Source of the DNA: Micromonospora terminaliae
GTDB lineage: Bacteria > Actinomycetota > Actinomycetes > Mycobacteriales > Micromonosporaceae
Reading direction: 5' to 3'
NCBI RefSeq assembly: GCF_009671205.1
Contig: NZ_CP045309.1
Span: 5,908,001-5,972,000 of the forward strand
Length of the DNA: 64,000 nt
Made by a program: the position numbers and the translations under genes. The stretch's first letter is position 1. Each line of letters begins with the position of its first letter. The notes beneath the pieces were generated by a model. The model made no database searches and was not told the DNA's origin. It saw only the letters and a list, made by a program, of their open reading frames with translations. Of the stretch, positions 29,605 to 38,270 are shown in pieces.

Positions 29605-30810
29605 TCAGGCCGGGCCGGCCGGCTGCCAGCGGCGGCGCGCCCCCCGGGGCAGCACCACGGCGAGCAGCACCACGGCCGCGGCGGCGGCCCCGGCCGCGCC
29701 GGCCACCAGCAGCGCCCGGTCCCGGGCCGACGCCCGGCGGGCCCGCCGGGCCAGCTCCGCCTCGTCCGGCCGGTCCACCGGCAGCGCGGCCCCGGCGCGG
29801 GGCCGTGCGGCGGCGACGACCGGCGACTCGGTCACCGCGCGGTACGGGTTGAGCACCCCGGCGCCGTAGCCGGTGCCCCGTCCGGGGGCCGGGTCGGCGC
29901 CGGCCACGATCCGCCGGGCGATCTCGTCCGCACCCAACTCCGGGTGATACTCCCGCAGCAGGGCCGCGGTGCCGGCCACGAAGGGGGCCGCGTAACTGGT
30001 CCCCTCCGCGCGGCGGTGGCCCTGCCCGGGCGCCGCCATGAGCACGTCCGCGCCCGGGGCGACCAGGTCGACGTAGGGGCCGGTCTGGGAGAAGGCGGCC
30101 CGGGTGCCGTCGGCCCCGATCGCACCCACCCCGAGCACCCCGTCGTACGCGGCCGGGTAGGGTCGGGGGTCCCCGCTGTCGTGCAGGTTGCCGGCGGCGG
30201 CCACCACCACGACGTCCCGCCGGACCGCGTAGGCGACCGCGGCGCGTACGGCCGGGTTGTCCGCGTACAGCACGACGGAGAGGTTCAGCACGTCGGCGTC
30301 GTGGTCCACCGCCCAGCGGATGGCCCGGGCGAAGTCGGCGGCGTCGACCGTACGCCCCGACTCCCGCCCGTCGACCACCTGCTGTTCGCTGACGCGTACG
30401 GGCAGGATGCGGGCGTTCGGGGCGAGCCCCCGGAAGGCCACGCCCGGCCGGGGCGCGGCGGCGACGAGGCTCGCCACGCCGGTGCCGTGTCCGGCGCAGT
30501 CGCGGGTGCCGTCGCCGCCCGGGTCGAGGAAGTCGGCGCCGTCGAGCACCCGGCCGGCGAGCTGCGGGTGCGACCGGTCCACGCCGGAGTCGACCACCGC
30601 GACCACCACCCCGGCGCCGGTCGCGAGCGGGGTGAGCCGGTCCGGCGCGTACCGTTGCTGGGGCCACGGCTGTTCGGCGACGGTCCGGGCCGGTGCGGGT
30701 GGCGTGGCGCAGCCCGAGGGCCCACGGGCCGAGGCCGGGGCGGCCGGCAACCCGGCGACGAGGAGGGCCGCCAGCACGGCCAGGGCCGGGCGTGCGGTGG
30801 GCCGGGACAT
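29605..30810 (-). CDS. mycP: Type VII secretion-associated serine protease mycosin
   Basis: A 401-aa subtilisin-family protease. It has an N-terminal signal peptide (ALAVLAALLVAGLPAAPASA), catalytic D74 in VVDSGVD, H108 in GHGTGVASL, N208 as oxyanion residue and S272 in GTSYAAPFVAGTAALL. A C-terminal helix (ALLVAGAAGAAAAAVVLLAVVL) anchors it, with a short basic tail. Cysteines C34 and C105 could form the disulfide seen near the mycosin entrance. Mycosins stabilise the ESX channel and trim substrates. The gene is convergent with the WXG100 pair and divergent from the SseB-domain gene. Confidence 0.9.
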   Translation of the reverse strand: MSRPTARPALAVLAALLVAGLPAAPASARGPSGCATPPAPARTVAEQPWPQQRYAPDRLTPLATGAGVVVAVVDSGVDRSHPQLAGRVLDGADFLDPGGDGTRDCAGHGTGVASLVAAAPRPGVAFRGLAPNARILPVRVSEQQVVDGRESGRTVDAADFARAIRWAVDHDADVLNLSVVLYADNPAVRAAVAYAVRRDVVVVAAAGNLHDSGDPRPYPAAYDGVLGVGAIGADGTRAAFSQTGPYVDLVAPGADVLMAAPGQGHRRAEGTSYAAPFVAGTAALLREYHPELGADEIARRIVAGADPAPGRGTGYGAGVLNPYRAVTESPVVAAARPRAGAALPVDRPDEAELARRARRASARDRALLVAGAAGAAAAAVVLLAVVLPRGARRRWQPAGPA

Positions 30811-30963
30811 CGATGCCCTCCGTATCGTGTCGACTCCGGAACGGGATGTTAGCGCCTCGCCGGCACCCCGGCCGACCGGTGACATCCAGGCATTTGTGAT
30901 CTTGTTACCACCTTGTAGGTTGTAGGCGATGCCTGTGGCCTGTTCGCGGAAGGAGAGGTGGCC

Positions 30964-33900
30964 GTGACCGGATGGGAGCCGGCCACCGAGGCCGAGGTGG
31001 CGCTGCGCGACGCGTTGCGCGCGCAGGACCAGCAGCTCTACTTCCGCATCCTGACCCGCGTCGAGCTGCTCCTGCCGGTCGCCGCGGAGACGCTCGGCGG
31101 GCCGGGCCCGGCGGGCTGGGGCACCTGGACCACCGGCGGCCGCACCCACGTGCTGGCCTTCACGTCCGCCGGCGCGCTGCGCGCCTGCCTGGGGGAGAAC
31201 GCCGGCAACACGCGCCGCGTCCCCTACACCGAGCTGGCCGCGGACTGGCCCAACCACGAGTGGTGGCTGGCGGTGAACCCCGGGCTGCCGATCGAGGGCT
31301 ACCTGCCGGCCTGGTTCGTCGCGCAGCTCGCCCGGGGCGACGTCCGGCTGCCCGGCCGGACCATGGGCGCGCGCGCCCGACTGGAGCGGGTGGAGAGCGC
31401 CGCCCGGGCCGCCCGGGGTGGCCCCGCGGCAGCCGGTCGGGACGTCCCGACCCCGCCGCCCGGCCGGGACGTGCCCCCGCCGCCGGTGTCCGGAGGACGG
31501 GTGCCGCCCGGCCCGCTGCCGCCGGTCCGGAACGGCCGCGGGCCCGCCGACGGCGAGCAGTCGACCGTCCCGATCCCGACCGTCCCCGCGCCGACCACCC
31601 GGGCCACCGTCCCCGACCCGTCGACCATCCGCCCTGATCCGTCGCTCCTCCGTCCCGACCGGTCAGCCCTCCGTCCCAGCTCGTCGGCCCCGCCGCCGGC
31701 GCTGCGTCCCGAGCCGGCCCTCGGCCGGTCGGGCCGCCCGCTCGGCCGTCGCACTCCCGACGACGCGCGGCCCGCGGACCCGCCCGGCCCCGATGCCGGC
31801 GCGGACAACCTCGCCGGCTGGCTGACCGACCTGCGCCGGCGTCCCGACGAGTCGGATCCGTTCGCCGGCGCCGGCCGCTCCGGCCCCGCCAAGGGCCGGC
31901 CGGACGAGCCGGCGCCGCCACCCGCCCGGTCCTTCTTCGAGCCCGCCTCGGGCCACGCGTCCCGGCGTTCGTCGCCGCTGGACGCGCCGCGCCGCAGCGG
32001 GGACCGGGCCGTGCCACCCTCCCGGTTCGCCGGTGGCGGCCAGCCGTTCCCGCGGCGTCGGCCGCTGAACGAGCCGGTGCCGGAGGAGCCGACGCAGGCG
32101 TTCCGGGTGGACTCCGCCGGACCGGCCCCGGCGAGCCGGCCGGCGGAACCGGCCCGCCCGTTCCACCCGGCCGCCGCGCCCGAGGAGACCACCCAGGCGC
32201 TGCCCCGCCGGCACCCCGGCCCCGGTGACGACCAGGGCTCGGAGGAGCGGACCCAGCCGATCCCCGGCCCGGGAGAGCCCGCCGAGGCCGAGGAGCTTCC
32301 GCCGTCGATCGCCGAGCCGGTGTCCGGCCCGCCCGCGCCACCGCGTCGGGGCTTCACCCCGATCGTCATCGAGGGCACCGTCATCGAGTCCCGCGACCTG
32401 ACCGAGCCGGCGGAGCCGTCGCCGCGCCCCGTCGCGCCGCCCGAGCCGTACGCGGTGCCCACGGTGCCCGCCGCCGCGTCCGCGATGGCGACGGCGGCGG
32501 CCGAGGGTGATCGAGCGGCGCCCTGGGCCGGTCCCACCGACCCCACCCTGTCGCTGACGGTCGATCCGCCCGCCCCGTCCGCCGAGCCCGCCCGCCCGGC
32601 GCACCCGCCCGCCGGAGCGCCCGCCGAGACCACCGTGCCGCTGTTCGGCGCGTCCGCGCGGGTGGCCACGGGCACGGCGGACGACCTGGCCCCGCCGCCG
32701 TATCCCCCGGCCGGATCCGGGCAGGGCCCGGGCGCGCCGGCCGAGGAGCCGACGGCACCGCTGCCGGAGCCGCCGACCGCCCCGTTGGTGCCGCCCCCGC
32801 CGGAGCGGGCCGCCTCGGCCGAGGCGACCACGTCGCCGTTCGCGCCGTCCACCCCGACATCCGAACCGACGACGTCGCTGTTCGAGCCACCTTCCTCGGC
32901 ACCTGAGCCGACGACGTCGCTGTTCGAGCCGGCCGAGCCCGGCGCGCCCGCCGTGGACGAGCGGACGCCGGCCGGGCCCACCACGCCTGCCGTGGACGAG
33001 CGGACGCCGGCCGGGCCCATCACGCCGGCCGCCGGGGACGAACCGACCACCTCGGTGTTCGCGCCGGCCGCCGCGGCCGGGCCCGTGCCGACGGAGACGC
33101 AGGCCGCCGCCACCACGGCGGTCGACTTCGTGCCGGCCAACGAGGTGGAGGAGGAACTGCTCACGGCGGCCGGCAGCGGCAGCACGGACAGCTTCCTCAC
33201 CACCCTGCTGCTGGCCCGCGTGCTGCTGCCCATCGCCCCCGAATCCGCGCCGGGCAGCCGACCCGGGGACGCCGGCTTCGTCTGGCGTACGGAGCAGATC
33301 GACGGCGGGACCTACGTGGTCGTCCACACCTCGCCGGAGCGCCTGGCGGACCACGCCGCCGGCCCGGTCGAGACGGTACGGGTCAAGTTCGTCCAGCTCA
33401 TCCGTCGCTGGCCGGACGTGAGCTGGTCGTTCGCCGTGAACCCGGGCACTCCGGTCGGGGCGACGTACCCGGGGGAGCAGGTCCTCGCGCTGGCCAACTG
33501 GGCCGCCGAGGTGGGGTTGGGCGACGACCCCGAGACCGAGCCACCGGCCACCGCACCCGAGCCGGCGGCGGAACCCCGGCCCGCCGCGCCGCCGGTGGAT
33601 CCGGCCCGTCCGGTGACCATGCAGAAGGCGATCGCGCCGAGCCAGCTCGCCTACTACCTGGAGCGGGGCTACGACCGGGTCTCCGGCTTCGTGCACCGCG
33701 CCAGCGAGCTGGCGCACCTGCGTACCCCGGCCGAGCTGTACGAGGCGCTCGGCCTCGGCCACGCCGGCTCGCCGTTCGCCCGGGACGCCGACGAGATCTA
33801 CCTGCTGCGCTGGCCGGCCTACCGGCCGAGCCTCTACCGCATCCCCTACGGCGGGCAGAACGAGGCCGCCATGCGCGCGATGGAGGGCTGGGTGATCGAG

Positions 33901-34089
33901 CGGCCCCCGTTCCGCGGCAACGGCTTCGCTCCGGGGGAGAGCAGCGACGTGGTGGCCGAGTTCAAGGTGGACAGCGCCCGGCTGCCGCACGGCGCCGAGC
34001 TGTGGCGCGTGGGCGCCGACGGCAGCGAGCGGGTGGTCGCGGTGCTGGACGCCGACACGCTCCGGTGGGTCCGGGCGGGTGACGCGTGA
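30964..34089 (+). CDS. ESX-linked SseB-domain protein with long disordered centre
   Basis: A 1041-aa protein. Residues ~5-125 form an SseB-type domain (VALRDALRAQDQQLYFRILTRVELLLPV, WWLAVNPGLPIEGYLP) and ~720-840 a second one (SFLTTLLLARVLLPIAP, WSFAVNPGTPVGATYPG). Between them ~580 residues are Pro/Ala/Glu/Thr-rich and likely disordered, with repeated acidic-Thr motifs such as EPTTSLFEP, EPTTSVFAP and EEPTQAF. The last ~180 residues (from QKAIAPSQLAYYLERGYDRV to the end) are a separate globular region I cannot assign. GTG at 30964 has AGGAGAGG five bases upstream. Adjacent mycP and WXG100 genes point to a type VII role. Confidence 0.75.
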   Translation: MTGWEPATEAEVALRDALRAQDQQLYFRILTRVELLLPVAAETLGGPGPAGWGTWTTGGRTHVLAFTSAGALRACLGENAGNTRRVPYTELAADWPNHEWWLAVNPGLPIEGYLPAWFVAQLARGDVRLPGRTMGARARLERVESAARAARGGPAAAGRDVPTPPPGRDVPPPPVSGGRVPPGPLPPVRNGRGPADGEQSTVPIPTVPAPTTRATVPDPSTIRPDPSLLRPDRSALRPSSSAPPPALRPEPALGRSGRPLGRRTPDDARPADPPGPDAGADNLAGWLTDLRRRPDESDPFAGAGRSGPAKGRPDEPAPPPARSFFEPASGHASRRSSPLDAPRRSGDRAVPPSRFAGGGQPFPRRRPLNEPVPEEPTQAFRVDSAGPAPASRPAEPARPFHPAAAPEETTQALPRRHPGPGDDQGSEERTQPIPGPGEPAEAEELPPSIAEPVSGPPAPPRRGFTPIVIEGTVIESRDLTEPAEPSPRPVAPPEPYAVPTVPAAASAMATAAAEGDRAAPWAGPTDPTLSLTVDPPAPSAEPARPAHPPAGAPAETTVPLFGASARVATGTADDLAPPPYPPAGSGQGPGAPAEEPTAPLPEPPTAPLVPPPPERAASAEATTSPFAPSTPTSEPTTSLFEPPSSAPEPTTSLFEPAEPGAPAVDERTPAGPTTPAVDERTPAGPITPAAGDEPTTSVFAPAAAAGPVPTETQAAATTAVDFVPANEVEEELLTAAGSGSTDSFLTTLLLARVLLPIAPESAPGSRPGDAGFVWRTEQIDGGTYVVVHTSPERLADHAAGPVETVRVKFVQLIRRWPDVSWSFAVNPGTPVGATYPGEQVLALANWAAEVGLGDDPETEPPATAPEPAAEPRPAAPPVDPARPVTMQKAIAPSQLAYYLERGYDRVSGFVHRASELAHLRTPAELYEALGLGHAGSPFARDADEIYLLRWPAYRPSLYRIPYGGQNEAAMRAMEGWVIERPPFRGNGFAPGESSDVVAEFKVDSARLPHGAELWRVGADGSERVVAVLDADTLRWVRAGDA

Positions 34090-34451
34090 CCCGCGACGGC
34101 TACGTGGCCCGCTGGCGGGGCCGGGAGTACCAGGCCAGCCCCGACGGCACCGACGTCCGCCTGTACCAGCCGGAACCGGGCGAGGGCTTCACCGAGGTAC
34201 GCCCCGGCCGGCACGTCCGGGTGGTGCCGGTCGCCGAGGTCGAGGATCTGGTGTACGTGCGGACCACCTGCACCTGGCAGGGGCAGCCGTTCATCGTGCT
34301 GGCCGAGCACGACGGCTGGCTGCGGGTGGAGTACACCGGTGGCCGCTGGCCGGTCGCCCAGAAGATGGGGCTGGAGGCCTTCGACTTCGGCGTCTACCAG
34401 GGCTGGGCGCCCGCGAACGAGGTGACGGACCTGCGCGAGCAGCGGGTCTGA
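34086..34451 (+). CDS. Small protein coupled to the SseB-domain protein
   Basis: A 121-aa soluble protein, mostly beta, with no family I recognise. It starts by a GTGA overlap with the SseB-domain gene, so both are made together. The sequence alternates aromatic and acidic residues (TTCTWQGQPFIVLAEHDGWLRVEY) and ends without membrane segments. Possible roles are a chaperone or partner of the upstream protein, or an immunity protein if that protein's unassigned C-terminus is a toxin. Both are inferences from gene order. Confidence 0.65.
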   Translation: MTRDGYVARWRGREYQASPDGTDVRLYQPEPGEGFTEVRPGRHVRVVPVAEVEDLVYVRTTCTWQGQPFIVLAEHDGWLRVEYTGGRWPVAQKMGLEAFDFGVYQGWAPANEVTDLREQRV

Positions 34452-34452
34452 G

Positions 34453-35385
34453 TCAGGCCTTCGTCCAGCGCAGGATCTCGCCGAGCACCAGGTCCCGGGC
34501 CTCCACATGCGGGAAGTGGCCCACCCCGTCGAGCAGCCGCCACTCATAGGGTGCCGTGACGTAGCGGCCGGAGCCCTGGGCGGTGCGGGGCAGGGAGGCC
34601 CGGTCCAACGCCCCGTGCAGCTGGAGGGTCGGGGTGACGAGCGGCTTCTGCATCAGCCGGACGAACCGGTAGCCGTGCAGCCGCAGCACCGACCGGAACG
34701 CCCAGCGGTAGCCCTCCATGGCGCAGAACGCCGCCTGCGGGATCTGCATGGCCACCCGGCAGCACCGGGCGTACGCCTCGAAGTCGGGGCCGTTCACCCA
34801 GCCCGGCCCGCCCCAGCGGCGCAGCATGGCCTCCACCTCGGCCCCGTCGTCGCGGGTCAGCACGTGCTCGTAGCGCGGGAGCTGGAACTTCAGGGTGGGG
34901 GTGGACGCCGTGAACTGGCCGCGCGGGTCGGCGAAGATGGCGGCCCGCAGCCGCAGCGGGTGCGGTGCGCCGAGCACCACCAGCCGCCGGACGAGGGTGG
35001 GGTGGAACGAGGCGGCGGTCCAGGCGATGAGGCCGCCGGCGCCGCTGCCGACCAGGGTGGCCGACCGCTCACCGAGGGCGCGGATCAGCCCGGCCACGTC
35101 GGCGGCGAGGGTGTAGCCGTCGTACCCCCGGGGTGGCTTGTCGCTCGCGCCGTAACCTCGCAGGTCGACGGCGACCGCGCGGAAGCCGGCGTCGGCCACG
35201 GCCGGCAGCATCTCGTGCCAGGCGTACCAGTATTCGGGGAAGCCGTGCAGGAAGAGCACCATGGGGCCGGTGCCGGCCTCGACGACGTGGAAGCGGCTGC
35301 CGTTCGCGCCGACGAACCGGTGCGTCCACGGCCCCTCGGGGAGGACGCAGGACTCGTCGACGGGTCCGCCGCGCTGGTCGGTCAT
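34453..35385 (-). CDS. EphE-like alpha/beta hydrolase with altered nucleophile elbow
   Basis: A 310-aa alpha/beta-hydrolase of the epoxide-hydrolase-like group. FLHGFPEYWYAW is the oxyanion region, VDLRGYGASDKPPRGYDGYTLAADVAGLIRALG a strong family stretch, and GVGHFPHVE supplies the histidine. At the nucleophile elbow, where GHDWGG would hold Asp, the sequence is VGSGAGG, so the usual Asp or Ser position is Gly. Mycobacterial EphE, also close to acs, is likewise non-canonical there. The protein may be non-hydrolytic or use another residue. It stands alone between the ESX locus and the M6 proteases. Confidence 0.8.
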   Translation of the reverse strand: MTDQRGGPVDESCVLPEGPWTHRFVGANGSRFHVVEAGTGPMVLFLHGFPEYWYAWHEMLPAVADAGFRAVAVDLRGYGASDKPPRGYDGYTLAADVAGLIRALGERSATLVGSGAGGLIAWTAASFHPTLVRRLVVLGAPHPLRLRAAIFADPRGQFTASTPTLKFQLPRYEHVLTRDDGAEVEAMLRRWGGPGWVNGPDFEAYARCCRVAMQIPQAAFCAMEGYRWAFRSVLRLHGYRFVRLMQKPLVTPTLQLHGALDRASLPRTAQGSGRYVTAPYEWRLLDGVGHFPHVEARDLVLGEILRWTKA

Positions 35386-35498
35386 GGGGCACAGCCTAGG
35401 GCGGGCGTCACGCGGGCGGCCCCGCAGGTCGCGAGGATCAGGGGATTCTCCGGGACGGCACCGGACGGGCCGCGGCCGTTCCGGCCGCCGGAAAGGGC

Positions 35499-35529
35499 GA
35501 TGCCCGGGCAGGTGACCTGCCCGGGCATC
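35499..35529 (-). terminator. Terminator of the first M6 protease gene
   Basis: Fifteen-base arms (GATGCCCGGGCAGGT and complement) around a single base make a very stable hairpin 26 bases beyond the stop codon of the leftmost M6 protease gene. Confidence 0.65.
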
Positions 35530-35555
35530 GCGTGGGTACAGCGGTGATCAGCGGC

Positions 35556-38000
35556 TCAGGAGAAGCGGACCTTCATCGAGGTGCCGTTCTGCTCGAGAAC
35601 CTTGATCTTGACACCGGCGGCCGGGAGCTTGACGCCGTGGTTCGGCAGCTCCGGGTACCAGTACTGCTTGGTGTCGTCGAACAGCGGCTGCGCGGCCTGG
35701 CCACGGATGTACTGCGGCTGGCTGTTGATGTGCAGCGTGAACGAGTCCGCCTTCTTCAGGCTGAACGGCGCGTCGTAGACCTGGACGCGGGCCCGCCACG
35801 GGGCGCCGGTCAGGTTGTAGATCGGCCGCGGGTGCGCGTCGATGTAGAGGTTACGACCCTCACCCGGGTGCTCGAAGGTGTCGTTGTCCGCGTACCGGAG
35901 GTTCCAGTACGAGATCAGCAGACCCTCCTGGTACGCGTAGTGGTCCACCCAGTCCGGGCGGGTGTTCGCGTAGCCGAAGAAGTACGGGCCGGTCTTCAGG
36001 TACTTGTCGTACGAGACGTACGACCGGTTGCCGGCGATGTAGTAGTTGTCGAAGAGGCGGGTGTAGGTCGCCTCGGCGATGGTCCAGCCGGCGAGCGCCC
36101 AGTCGCCGGCGCCGGCCTCGGCGCCGTCGCTGAGCAGGGTCTGGCCGTCGGCGGTCACCGTGATGGCGTCACCGAAGAAGCCGCCCGAGGCCACGCCACC
36201 GTCGGTGACGTAGTGGAACCGGAACTGCACGACCTTGCCGGCCACCGCGTCCATCGGGATGTTGATGTCCACCCACTTGCCGGCGCTGCTGCCGGTGAGG
36301 CCCGGCGTCGGGTCGGTGTTGGACACCGGCGGGATCGGCTTGCCGTTGACCGTGCCGTTCAGCGCGGCCCAGGTCTTGCCGCCGTCCGTCGACGCCTCGA
36401 AGAAGAGGTAGTCGTAGCCGGTCTCGATGTTGAAGCGGCCCTTCATGGACAGCGAAGCCGAGGTCTTCCCGGTGAAGTCCAACGTCCTGGTCATGGTGTT
36501 GTTCAGGTCGTCGTCGTTACCGGAGAAGTACTGCTTCGTGCCCTCGAACGGAGCGCCGTACTGGAAGGTGTACTCCCGCTGCGGGAGCACCACCACCGCG
36601 GCCTGCGCCTTCTTGGAGTTGTACTCCTCCGGGCCCAGGTTCAGGGTGCGCTTCTGCCCGGCCTTGACCACCTCGTAGTCGAGCCAGCCGAGCTGCAGCT
36701 TGTTCCAGGCGCCGAGGTCGCCACCGCGCTCGCCGATGCCCTGGTCGTTCTTGTCGCCGAGCCGGCTCTGGGCCATCAGGGTCCAGTGCTCGTTGTTGTT
36801 GTCGCCGCCGTTGATGTTGTTGTAGTCGTCCGGCAGGCCGAGGTCGTGGCCGTACTCGTGGTAGAAGACGCTGCGGCCACCGTTCTCCGGCTGGATGGTG
36901 TAGTCGCGGATCCAGACGCCGGTGTTGCCGATCTGGGTGCCGCCGATCGGGAAGTTCGGCGGACCCACGCGGGACGTGTTGTACGCCGACCAGCGGTGGC
37001 TCCAGATGGCGTCCTCACCCTGGTGCGGGTCACCGTCGGCCTGGTCGCCGCCGGAGTGGACGATCTGGAAGTGGTCGATGTAGCCGTCCGGCTCGTTGAA
37101 GTTGCCGTCGCCGTCGTAGTCGAACCGGTCCCACTGGTCGTACGACTGCATGTCGGCCTTGATCTGGGCGTCGGTGCGGCCCTTGGCCTTCTGGTCGGCG
37201 ACCCACTGGTTGGCGGCGTCGCGGATCAGGTCCCAGGTGTTCGGGCAGACGTTGTCCGCGCAGACCGCCGGGTCGTTGGCCGGGTCGTCCGAGTCGTCGG
37301 CGATCGGGTCGTCCGAGCGGCCGTACCGGGCGGCGTTGTACTTGACCTTCACCCAGTCGGTGACCTGCCCGTCGACCGTGTAGCGGCCGGACGACTGGGC
37401 CTCGTAGTACTGCTTGAGCGACTCGTCGCCCGGCTTGGTCCCGAAGTACAGCTGGCGGAAGTGCTCCGGGCTGTAGTCGGGCTGCCAGACGGTGGAGTTG
37501 TCCACCGCCCGGTTGGGCTGCGGGATCTCGTTGTGCCGCGGACCGTCGAACCGGGTCGGACCGGCGATGTCCGGGTTCGTGTCCTTGTCCGGGTAGGCCG
37601 GGTCGCGCTCGTCGCCGAACTCGGCGAGGATCACGAAGATCTTGTCGGTCCGCTCCCGGGCCAGCTCGACGTACTGGTCCTTCTTGCCCGCCTTGGCGGT
37701 CCGGGCGCCGGCCGCAGCCGCCGCGCCGCCGGCGGTCTCGCCGACCTTGACGACGGTGCTGCCGTTGATCTTCTGGGCCTTGGCCCGGCCGGACAGGACC
37801 TCGCTGAGGCCCTCCTGACGGAGCGCCCGCCGCTTGTCCTCCATCTTGTCCGGCAGATCGTGTGGGGCCTGCGGCTCGGCGACCGCCGGAGCGGCAGCCG
37901 GCAGCTTCGGGGTCGGCGCCGCGCTGGCGGTGGCCGAACCAGCCACCAGCCCCGTCGCCGTCAGCGAAAGCCCGAGCAGACCCACTGCGACTTTGCGCAC
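35556..38000 (-). CDS. Secreted M6 (immune inhibitor A-like) metalloprotease 1
   Basis: An 814-aa secreted zinc protease. A Sec signal peptide ends near ASATASAA, followed by a Pro/Ala-rich propeptide. The zinc site HEYGHDLGLPDDY (HExxHxxGxxD) is at about residue 380. Just upstream, YDGDGNFNEPDGYIDHF resembles an EF-hand-like calcium loop, and GEDAIWSHRW is a family motif. C-terminal beta domains (DYLFFEASTDGGKTW) resemble the MAM/VEG-like modules of InhA proteases. It probably degrades extracellular protein. It is one of three tandem paralogues on the same strand, each with its own promoter region and terminator. Confidence 0.9.
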   Translation of the reverse strand: MRKVAVGLLGLSLTATGLVAGSATASAAPTPKLPAAAPAVAEPQAPHDLPDKMEDKRRALRQEGLSEVLSGRAKAQKINGSTVVKVGETAGGAAAAAGARTAKAGKKDQYVELARERTDKIFVILAEFGDERDPAYPDKDTNPDIAGPTRFDGPRHNEIPQPNRAVDNSTVWQPDYSPEHFRQLYFGTKPGDESLKQYYEAQSSGRYTVDGQVTDWVKVKYNAARYGRSDDPIADDSDDPANDPAVCADNVCPNTWDLIRDAANQWVADQKAKGRTDAQIKADMQSYDQWDRFDYDGDGNFNEPDGYIDHFQIVHSGGDQADGDPHQGEDAIWSHRWSAYNTSRVGPPNFPIGGTQIGNTGVWIRDYTIQPENGGRSVFYHEYGHDLGLPDDYNNINGGDNNNEHWTLMAQSRLGDKNDQGIGERGGDLGAWNKLQLGWLDYEVVKAGQKRTLNLGPEEYNSKKAQAAVVVLPQREYTFQYGAPFEGTKQYFSGNDDDLNNTMTRTLDFTGKTSASLSMKGRFNIETGYDYLFFEASTDGGKTWAALNGTVNGKPIPPVSNTDPTPGLTGSSAGKWVDINIPMDAVAGKVVQFRFHYVTDGGVASGGFFGDAITVTADGQTLLSDGAEAGAGDWALAGWTIAEATYTRLFDNYYIAGNRSYVSYDKYLKTGPYFFGYANTRPDWVDHYAYQEGLLISYWNLRYADNDTFEHPGEGRNLYIDAHPRPIYNLTGAPWRARVQVYDAPFSLKKADSFTLHINSQPQYIRGQAAQPLFDDTKQYWYPELPNHGVKLPAAGVKIKVLEQNGTSMKVRFS

Positions 38001-38220
38001 GTGGTACCTCCGGTGTGAGGGAACCGGCCCAACGGGGGTACGGGCCGGTGGACGGTCCCACTTGTGGGACCACTGGTGAAGATAGACATTCCCGTGACGC
38101 GTGGGAAGACAGGCGCGTCGATTTGTAGCAACTTTTTGATGGGAACGCTCCTCACCGTCACATCGGGATCGGTCGATCGGGTCGGATGAGCTGGGGCGAA
38201 AGGCTTCGGGGTGCGCGAAA

Positions 38221-38250
38221 GGGGCCGCCGGCGTCTCCGCCGACGGCCCC
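38221..38250 (-). terminator. Terminator of the second M6 protease gene
   Basis: GGGGCCG pairs with CGGCCCC, and an inner CGGCG/CGCCG stem around TCTC extends the hairpin past one mismatch. It starts 20 bases beyond the stop codon of the middle M6 gene. Confidence 0.6.
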
Positions 38251-38270
38251 TGCCGTGTGGTGCTACCCGA

